DNA of 6,044 bases, taken from Terriglobus sp. GTDB taxonomy: Bacteria; Acidobacteriota; Terriglobia; Terriglobales; Acidobacteriaceae. The notes under the pieces were generated by a model. The model did not search any database. It was not told where the DNA came from and saw only the letters and a program-made list of their open reading frames with translations. Below, piece by piece: positions 1-4,062 of the stretch. The position numbers and the translations under genes were made by a program. The stretch spans positions 1 through 6,044 of the forward strand of contig JAHFTZ010000165.1 in NCBI GenBank assembly GCA_023265355.1, given 5' to 3'. How positions within the stretch are numbered: the first letter of the stretch is position 1; the number at the start of each line of letters is the position of its first letter.

Positions 1-177
1 AGTGTCCTTCTATCAGGTCTTCGGATATTAGACGCCGCAAGTTTCAATCGGTCGCAAGTTACCCAAAAGCCTTCTTCTCAGTACTGATACGGGGTACGTC
101 TCTTACCGGATGTCCGTTCCAGGCTCTTTCGTTGCATCGGCGCGCGGGCGTATCTCTTCAGTTGAGATATAGATGCT
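1..177. other. Non-coding stretch downstream of pheA
   Basis: No convincing gene is seen on either strand. An open plus-strand frame runs through it into pheA, but its translation is Arg/Ser/Cys-rich with no recognisable motif and no ribosome binding site, so it is treated as a shadow. Visible structure is minor. There are two direct repeats of the form GNCGCAAGTT at 34-43 and 51-60, 17 bp apart start to start. A 6-bp inverted repeat (TATCTC 151-156 / GAGATA 164-169, 7-nt loop) lies just after the pheA stop. It has no T-run on the minus strand, so it is not a classical terminator. Confidence 0.5.
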
Positions 178-999
178 TCAGGCCGACGCGTAGCGTCCTA
201 GTTCTTTCACCATACGGCACTGTTTCTTCAGCCACTCAATGGCACGGTCCGGAGTCCCATCGTTTTCAAATCGGAGATCGACATAGAAGACATACTCCCA
301 GGGCCGCCCCGGCACGGGCCTCGATTCTATCCGCGTCAGATCGACCTTCAACTCGGCCAGCCCCTGAAGCGTTGTGACAAGCGAGCCTGGTTTGTGCTCG
401 ATGGTGAAGGCAATGCTCATTTTGTTCAGCTTGGCCACAGGCCTCAGACGGTCAGCCGAGGCCGAAGGCACGAGGAGGAAGAATCGCGTGAAGTTCTGCG
501 GGTCGTCCTCCAGATCCCGCGCCAGCACTTCCCCACCAAAGACCTCGGCGGCATTCTCCCGGGCAATGGCAGCTGCGTCGTGCAGGTTCTCCACAATGAT
601 GTGCTTCACGCTTCCAGCCGTGTCGTAAAAAGGAACGGCTTCGATCCCTGGATGATCGGAGAAAAATCTCCGGCACTGCGACAACGCCACGGGATGTGAT
701 AGAACACGTCGCACCTGCTCCATGCGAACGCCCGGAGCAGCGATCAGCGCATGCCGGATCCTCAAGGTGAACTCCGCGACGATGACGACATCGTGCGAGA
801 GCAGAAGATCGTAGTGCTCGGCGACCGATCCGTGCAGGCTGTTCTCAATCGGCAAAACCGCGGCATCGGCCTCACCCTTTGCCAGACGGTCGAAGACTTC
901 GGCGGAGAGCGCGCAGGCTACGATCTCCTGCTCACCCAGCATTTCCAGCACGGCAGCATGGCTGTTGGAGCCCGCTTCTCCTTGAATCGCCACGCGCAT
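178..999 (-). CDS. pheA: Prephenate dehydratase (monofunctional, PDT + ACT)
   Basis: This enzyme converts prephenate to phenylpyruvate in the cytoplasm, the committed step to phenylalanine. With the chosen start it has 273 residues, the normal size for a stand-alone enzyme without a fused chorismate mutase. The PDT domain starts at once with the GEAGSNSHAA variant of the N-terminal GxxG..S..A motif (about residues 7-16). It continues with IENSLHGSV (51-59), SHPVALSQC (101-109), DTAGS (126-130) and the catalytic TRF triplet (171-173). An ACT domain follows from about 193, with the PGSLV turn (204-208, equivalent to GALV) and ESRP (225-228). Known PDTs use these two motifs to bind Phe, so feedback inhibition is expected. 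The start at 999 is preferred because AAGGAG lies 8 nt upstream. The ATG at 1005 is only 2 nt from that site. The frame is open to an ATG at 1092, but those extra residues precede the conserved domain start. It is divergent from the lmo0937-like gene and looks monocistronic. Confidence 0.95.
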   Translation of the reverse strand: MRVAIQGEAGSNSHAAVLEMLGEQEIVACALSAEVFDRLAKGEADAAVLPIENSLHGSVAEHYDLLLSHDVVIVAEFTLRIRHALIAAPGVRMEQVRRVLSHPVALSQCRRFFSDHPGIEAVPFYDTAGSVKHIIVENLHDAAAIARENAAEVFGGEVLARDLEDDPQNFTRFFLLVPSASADRLRPVAKLNKMSIAFTIEHKPGSLVTTLQGLAELKVDLTRIESRPVPGRPWEYVFYVDLRFENDGTPDRAIEWLKKQCRMVKELGRYASA

Positions 1000-1007
1000 T
1001 TGCATCA

Positions 1008-1013
1008 CTCCTT
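1008..1013 (-). promoter_or_regulatory. Ribosome binding site of pheA (decides the start)
   Basis: The minus strand reads AAGGAG here, 8 nt before the ATG at 999 and only 2 nt before the in-frame ATG at 1005. Normal Shine-Dalgarno spacing therefore favours 999. The start also puts the conserved MRVAIQGEAG segment at the N-terminus. Confidence 0.75.
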
Positions 1014-1136
1014 GCGATATTCGTTCTATTTCTGGCAACCCTGCAAGTTTACCCGGCAACTCATGTTGTGTGGCCGCTTGGCCCAGATTCAAATTCGATG
1101 AAATCGCCCGGCAACAGAGGGCATTAGGAGACGACG

Positions 1137-1286
1137 ATGCTTTGGACGATTACGGTAATTCTGTTGGTTGCGTGGCTACTGGGTCTGGTGAGCGGTTACA
1201 CCGTTGGCGGCTGGATTCACATTCTCATTGTGCTGGCAATCATATCCCTCATCTTCAACCTCATCTCTGGCCGACGCGCAGTCTAG
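1137..1286 (+). CDS. Small lmo0937-family membrane protein
   Basis: This 49-residue protein begins MLWTITVILL and ends NLISGRRAV. It has two hydrophobic segments (about residues 4-18 and 26-43) separated by a short Gly-rich turn (SGYTVGGW) and a basic Arg-Arg tail, so a two-pass inner-membrane hairpin is expected. This layout, with an LWTI-type start, a G..GG.IH centre and a final LL/IF..ISGRR, matches the small lmo0937-type family, which occurs widely in bacteria and has no established biochemical role. A good ribosome binding site, AGGAG at 1126-1130, lies 6 nt before the ATG. The gene precedes the CsbD gene by 85 bp on the same strand. Co-transcription is plausible, because I see no T-tailed hairpin between them. 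A stress-related role is inferred from that neighbour only. The family call comes from memory of the pattern, not a search. Confidence 0.82.
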   Translation: MLWTITVILLVAWLLGLVSGYTVGGWIHILIVLAIISLIFNLISGRRAV

Positions 1287-1293
1287 CTGACGA

Positions 1294-1306
1294 CCAGACG
1301 GTCTGG
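1294..1306. repeat. 13-bp perfect palindrome in the lmo0937-csbD gap
   Basis: CCAGAC-G-GTCTGG is a perfect inverted repeat with a one-base centre. It lies 8 bp after the stop of the 49-aa gene and about 65 bp before the CsbD start. As RNA it would form only a 5-bp stem with a 3-nt loop and has no T-run, so it is not a terminator. An operator for a dimeric regulator, or chance, are the alternatives. A weaker GCCGC/GCGGC pair (1317-1321/1332-1336) follows. Confidence 0.35.
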
Positions 1307-1371
1307 AAACTGAATGGCCGCGTCCCTCTGAGCGGCTGTTCCTCATTCAACCTTTCACACTGGAGTGCACC

Positions 1372-1731
1372 ATGGACATCGATCAGATCAAAGGCAAAGC
1401 ACAGAACGCGTTTGGAAAAGCAGAGCAGGCCGTAGGCGAAGCTGTCGGTAGTCAGCATCTTGCAAATGCCGGCGTTCAGGACGAAGTCAAAGGCGCCGCC
1501 ACAGAAACCTGGGGCAACGTGAAAGACACGGCAAAATCAGTAAGTGACACCGCGAAGACCAAGACAGTCGTGCACGAAGACCATGCTCGTGCCAGCGGAG
1601 AGGCACATGCCTCCAACCTGCGGGACAAAGTGGTTGCAGGTGCGGAGCATGTTCGAGATTCAGTCAACGCGAAACTCGACGACATCAAAGACCACCAGGC
1701 GGAGAAGCGCGAAGAGATCCGCCGCTCCTGA
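1372..1731 (+). CDS. CsbD-family stress protein with LEA-like C-terminal extension
   Basis: A 119-residue, very hydrophilic, Ala/Lys/Glu/Asp-rich protein with no Cys, no signal peptide and no membrane segment. Residues 4-52 match the CsbD domain: DQIKGKAQNAFGKAEQAVGE, then a GSQHLANAG turn, then QDEVKGAATETWGNVKD. CsbD proteins are small, partly disordered general-stress proteins of unknown mechanism (SigB-controlled in Bacillus). Most are about 60-70 aa. Here a second, roughly 65-residue helical part follows (KDTAKSVSDTAKTK, then RDKVVAGAEHVRDSVNAKLD), reminiscent of LEA-type amphipathic repeats, which often protect against desiccation. The role is therefore probably cytoplasmic stress protection (inference). 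GGAG at 1362-1365 sits 6 nt before the ATG. The gene follows the lmo0937-like gene and ends about 36 bp before a strong terminator. Confidence 0.85.
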   Translation: MDIDQIKGKAQNAFGKAEQAVGEAVGSQHLANAGVQDEVKGAATETWGNVKDTAKSVSDTAKTKTVVHEDHARASGEAHASNLRDKVVAGAEHVRDSVNAKLDDIKDHQAEKREEIRRS

Positions 1732-1767
1732 TCCTACTGAGATCGAAGAAAGATCAAGTTATCCACA

Positions 1768-1797
1768 GGCACCCGCCCTTCAGCGGGTGCCTTTTTT
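1768..1797 (+). terminator. Intrinsic terminator after the CsbD gene
   Basis: A perfect 9-bp GC-rich stem (GGCACCCGC 1768-1776 / GCGGGTGCC 1783-1791) with a 6-nt loop CCTTCA is followed directly by six T (1792-1797). It closes the lmo0937-csbD unit. Confidence 0.93.
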
Positions 1798-1871
1798 GCG
1801 TTGAAAAGCAGTCCATGCGGCCTCCGATGCATCCAATCCTAGATCGACTTTTTGTCGAGTAAGGATGAGTA

Positions 1872-2177
1872 ATGGATACCCTTGTGCATATTGTCGGCAC
1901 GCTCTGGATTTACCTGCGCCGCAAACACTATCTCCGTCTGGCGATGAGAGCTGAGGCCGAGCTTGCAGTAATGGCTGAGACCGCTTCGGGAAAGAGACTG
2001 CTTCGCATTGAGAGAAAACGCGAAGAGATCGCGGGGGATGTTCTTCGCCTTCAGGCGCCCTTTACATGGGCTTCGCTGCGTCGTAGCAATGCAACGATTA
2101 ACCCCGCTCCAGGACGCATGGTTACGAGCATCATGAACGAAAACCCACTTCACGAATCGCTCGTCGAAGTCGCCTGA
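1872..2177 (+). CDS. Hypothetical protein, 101 aa, unrecognised
   Basis: I do not recognise this protein. It starts with a short hydrophobic stretch (about residues 4-15, TLVHIVGTLWIY). A strongly basic patch (RRKHYLRLAMR) follows, then a charged helical region up to about 57 (RIERKREEIAGDV) and a polar tail. It has no Cys and no motif known to me. In favour of it being real: AAGGA at 1861-1865 is 6 nt before the ATG, the gene follows a clean terminator, and codon use resembles that of its neighbours. Against it: no family match, a probable terminator for the convergent prenyltransferase gene inside its 3' end, and a competing minus-strand frame over the same DNA. Its stop is 5 bp from that gene's stop. 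A 5-bp hairpin (TCGAC 1844-1848 / GTCGA 1854-1858, T5 loop) lies just before its ribosome binding site. Confidence 0.5.
   Translation: MDTLVHIVGTLWIYLRRKHYLRLAMRAEAELAVMAETASGKRLLRIERKREEIAGDVLRLQAPFTWASLRRSNATINPAPGRMVTSIMNENPLHESLVEVA
2140..2170 (-). terminator. Candidate terminator of the prenyltransferase gene
   Basis: On the minus strand ACTTC-G-ACGA, loop GCGAT, TCGTGAAGT forms a 9-bp stem with one bulged base (2147-2155 pairs with 2161-2170). It is followed by GGG and then TTTT. It starts about 12 nt after the prenyltransferase stop, a usual distance. The T-run is short and displaced by three G, so it may be weak. It lies within the last codons of the 101-aa plus-strand ORF. Reading the other way there is no T-run, so it would work only for the minus strand. 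Confidence 0.45.
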
Positions 2178-2182
2178 GGGAC

Positions 2183-3061
2183 TTAGCGCCGCCAGAATAG
2201 ATCAATGGCGACGGAAAAGAAGTAGAGCATCGAAATGATGCCGTTCAACAAAAAGAACGCCGCGTTCATTCTGTGCAGATCATCGGGTGCAACGATGGAA
2301 TGCTCATAGAGCAGCAGCCCTGCCACAACTCCTACACCCACCTCTGCGATCGTTCCCAGACCAAAGAGCGGGATCATCCAAATCAGCAGGGCCACCATGC
2401 CCATGTGCATGACACGCGCGATCCAGAAAGCGCCCTGCAAGCCGAAGGCCTGCGGGATGCTGTTCAGACCCGCTCTGCGGTCATGTTCGAAGTCCTGGCA
2501 GGCATACAGCACATCGAATCCACCCACCCAGAGCAGGACCGCCACGGTGAGCACGATGATGCGGGCATCGAGCGTTCCTCGCACCGCGATCCATGCCGCG
2601 GAGGGTGCGATGCCCAGCGCCAGTCCCAGCACCAGATGGGACCATTTTGAGATCCGCTTCATGTAGCTGTATCCCAGAACGACCGCAAGAGCGATGGGCG
2701 AGAGCAGCAGCGTCAAATGATTGAGCGCACCTGCAGCCAGCACAAAGATGGCGCACATCAGAAGCGTAAACAGACCGGTGAAGCGCTTCGTCAAAATGCC
2801 AGCAGGGATGGCGCGTGTCGCAGTCCGCGGATTCACAGCATCGAGGTCCGCATCCACCAGCCGATTGAACGCCATCGCGGCCGACCTTGCCGAGACCATG
2901 CAGATCACGATCAACAGGAGAACACGGATCTCAGGCAGGCCACGCGCGGCGAGCATCGCTCCCGTCAGAGCGAAGGGCAACGCAAAGATTGAGTGCTCCC
3001 ACTTGATCATCTCCAGCGTGACCCGCGTGTTCCGCCAGAGCCCTGTCATCGTTCCCGTCAT
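2183..3061 (-). CDS. mqnP: UbiA-superfamily prenyltransferase, probably MqnP
   Basis: An integral-membrane aromatic prenyltransferase that attaches a polyprenyl chain to an aromatic acid using the polyprenyl diphosphate. With the ATG at 3061 it has 292 residues, normal for the family. The first Asp-rich motif is NRLVDADLDAVNPRT (66-80, continuing to RAIP at 86). The second is DVLYACQDFEHD (183-194), followed by GLNSIP. Together these bind Mg-diphosphate. A YSYMKR segment (131-136) and SHLVLG follow the pattern of the UbiA-like branch that serves the futalosine menaquinone pathway (MqnP), rather than ubiquinone UbiA. That assignment is an inference. About nine hydrophobic segments are visible (roughly 27-39, 45-56, 95-111, 116-133, 142-160, 166-182, 213-236, 238-252, 266-289). 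The start is uncertain. The ATG at 3049 (288 aa) is as likely, and a GTG at 3124 would sit against the upstream terminator, so it is disfavoured. No other mqn gene is in the window. It needs its own promoter after that terminator. Confidence 0.9.
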   Translation of the reverse strand: MTGTMTGLWRNTRVTLEMIKWEHSIFALPFALTGAMLAARGLPEIRVLLLIVICMVSARSAAMAFNRLVDADLDAVNPRTATRAIPAGILTKRFTGLFTLLMCAIFVLAAGALNHLTLLLSPIALAVVLGYSYMKRISKWSHLVLGLALGIAPSAAWIAVRGTLDARIIVLTVAVLLWVGGFDVLYACQDFEHDRRAGLNSIPQAFGLQGAFWIARVMHMGMVALLIWMIPLFGLGTIAEVGVGVVAGLLLYEHSIVAPDDLHRMNAAFFLLNGIISMLYFFSVAIDLFWRR

Positions 3062-3123
3062 GCTTCCAGTGTAAAGCGAACCAAATCCTGGCCGTGTGCA
3101 AACCCTATGCGGGAAGGCAGCCA

Positions 3124-3159
3124 CAAATAAAATGGCCGGAGCGAAGAAGCTCCGGCCAT
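3124..3159 (-). terminator. Intrinsic terminator after the triple-BON gene
   Basis: A perfect 11-bp inverted repeat (3132-3142 / 3149-3159, core GGCCGGAGC/GCTCCGGCC) with a 6-nt loop reads into TTTATTTG on the minus strand. It begins 15 bp after the BON gene's stop and separates that gene from the prenyltransferase gene. Confidence 0.88.
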
Positions 3160-3174
3160 GGACACGATTAGAAA

Positions 3175-3942
3175 TTACTCCTTTTTCTGGCCTGCAACCT
3201 GGAGCGCGTTCGTTACCTTGAACACACCGCCCACGGTGTTTGCGCGAAGCCCCGCAGCATCCTTGTCGGCCTGATTATTCACCACGCCTGTCAGAGTAAC
3301 GTTGCCGCTGATGACGGTGATGCGAATCGGCTTCGCAGGATCGATTGCGTATTTATTCAAAGTGGGGAAGCCATAGACGGCACGCGCGACATCGAGACGG
3401 ATGCGATCGTCCATCGGTGAAGTCGGCGCGACTTCAATGTTATCGATCACGTCCTTCACACCGGGGTAGTTCGATACGACCGAGATCGCCGAATCCTTGT
3501 CCGTGGGCCCATACGCTACACCGCCCAGCGTCACAACACCATCCTGCACGCCGATCGTGAACGAGTTGAAGGCCGTCGTGCCGTAACCCACGCGATCGTA
3601 GGACAACTTCTCCGCCAGCTTGTCGCGGAGTTCCGTGTCGGAAAGCTTGGACGAGCTGTTGACCTCAATCATGTTTCGGACAGCCGTTACGCCCTTCTGA
3701 TGACGCGCGCGCCGATCCGCATCCTCTTTCGCGCTGAAGACATCTACGGACCCGGTCAAGGTCACCATTCCGCTCTTCACGCTGCTCTGCACCTCGCTGA
3801 AGCGCTTGTTGGAAAGAGCCTTCGTGACCTCTTCCTGAATCTGAGCGTCGGAGTTCTTATCCTGGGCCTGCGACAGAGGCACAGCAAGTAATCCGAGTGA
3901 TAAGGCAAAAATAGTACTCAAGAACATCATCTTTATCTTCAT
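3175..3942 (-). CDS. Secreted protein with three BON domains
   Basis: A 255-residue periplasmic protein. It has a signal peptide: basic MKIK, hydrophobic core to about residue 21, likely cut after SQA at 26. No lipobox Cys is present. Three BON domains follow, each with the helix, VxxGxVTLxGxV strand pair, helix and final V..V.N strand. BON1 is about 32-95 (SGMVTLTGSVDV, then GVTAVRNMIEV). BON2 is about 101-171 (DGVVTLGGVAYG, then GVKDVIDNIEV). BON3 is about 177-250 (SGNVTLTGVVNN, then GVFKVTNALQV). BON domains bind phospholipid and help protect the envelope; OsmY has two of them and is osmotically induced. The role is thus probably envelope or periplasmic stress (inference). AGGAG sits about 10 nt before the ATG. 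The protein ends in a lysine-rich GQKKE tail. It lies downstream of the tamB-like gene on the same strand, with 120 bp between the two coding regions, and ends at its own terminator. Confidence 0.92.
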   Translation of the reverse strand: MKIKMMFLSTIFALSLGLLAVPLSQAQDKNSDAQIQEEVTKALSNKRFSEVQSSVKSGMVTLTGSVDVFSAKEDADRRARHQKGVTAVRNMIEVNSSSKLSDTELRDKLAEKLSYDRVGYGTTAFNSFTIGVQDGVVTLGGVAYGPTDKDSAISVVSNYPGVKDVIDNIEVAPTSPMDDRIRLDVARAVYGFPTLNKYAIDPAKPIRITVISGNVTLTGVVNNQADKDAAGLRANTVGGVFKVTNALQVAGQKKE

Positions 3943-3971
3943 TTGGTTCGCTCTCCTGGCGATTCTTTAAA

Positions 3972-3985
3972 GACTCGATAGAGTC
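3972..3985 (-). promoter_or_regulatory. Hairpin in the leader of the BON gene
   Basis: GACTC-TATC-GAGTC forms a perfect 5-bp stem with a 4-nt loop about 30 nt before the BON start codon. On the minus strand it is followed by TTTAAAG. It could be an operator or leader structure, or chance. I could not place a convincing -35/-10 pair in the 3943-4062 gap. Confidence 0.3.
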
Positions 3986-4030
3986 ATGCGTTATTCCACC
4001 TGATTGGACACTGAAGTTTTCCGAAAGTCG

Positions 4031-4044
4031 TGCCCGGCGGGGCA
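4031..4044 (-). terminator. Weak hairpin after the tamB-like gene
   Basis: TGCCC (4031-4035) and GGGCA (4040-4044) form a 5-bp GC-rich stem with a 4-nt loop, 18 bp past the stop of the tamB-like gene. The minus-strand sequence after it (CGACTTTCGG) has no proper T-run, so termination would be partial at best and read-through into the BON gene is possible. Confidence 0.3.
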
Positions 4045-4062
4045 GGTCTGATCTTATCGTGC

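Noticed and set aside
151..169. Hairpin just past the pheA stop as an intrinsic terminator
   Set aside because: The stem is 6 bp and AT-rich, and the minus-strand sequence after it is GC-rich with no T-run.
132..377. Plus-strand frame over the 3' end of pheA (81 aa)
   Set aside because: It is antisense to a clear pheA coding region, has no ribosome binding site, and has an Arg/Ser/Pro-rich shadow composition.
1034..1047. Possible sigma-54 promoter (TGGCAACCCTGCAA)
   Set aside because: The GG and GC elements are only 9 bp apart instead of the required 12.
751..1435. Plus-strand frames overlapping the pheA start, the lmo0937-like gene and the early csbD gene
   Set aside because: They are out of frame with genes that have recognisable domains and ribosome binding sites, and their translations show no motif.
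1839..2153. Minus-strand 104-aa frame opposite the 101-aa ORF
   Set aside because: No ribosome binding site or recognisable motif. The plus-strand ORF has the better start signal, though neither is certain.
2273..2992. Several plus-strand frames within the prenyltransferase gene
   Set aside because: His/Arg/Gln-rich antisense shadows of a gene with intact conserved motifs.
3122..3124. GTG at 3124 as the start of the prenyltransferase
   Set aside because: It abuts the T-tail of the BON terminator, has no ribosome binding site, and adds about 21 residues not typical of the family.
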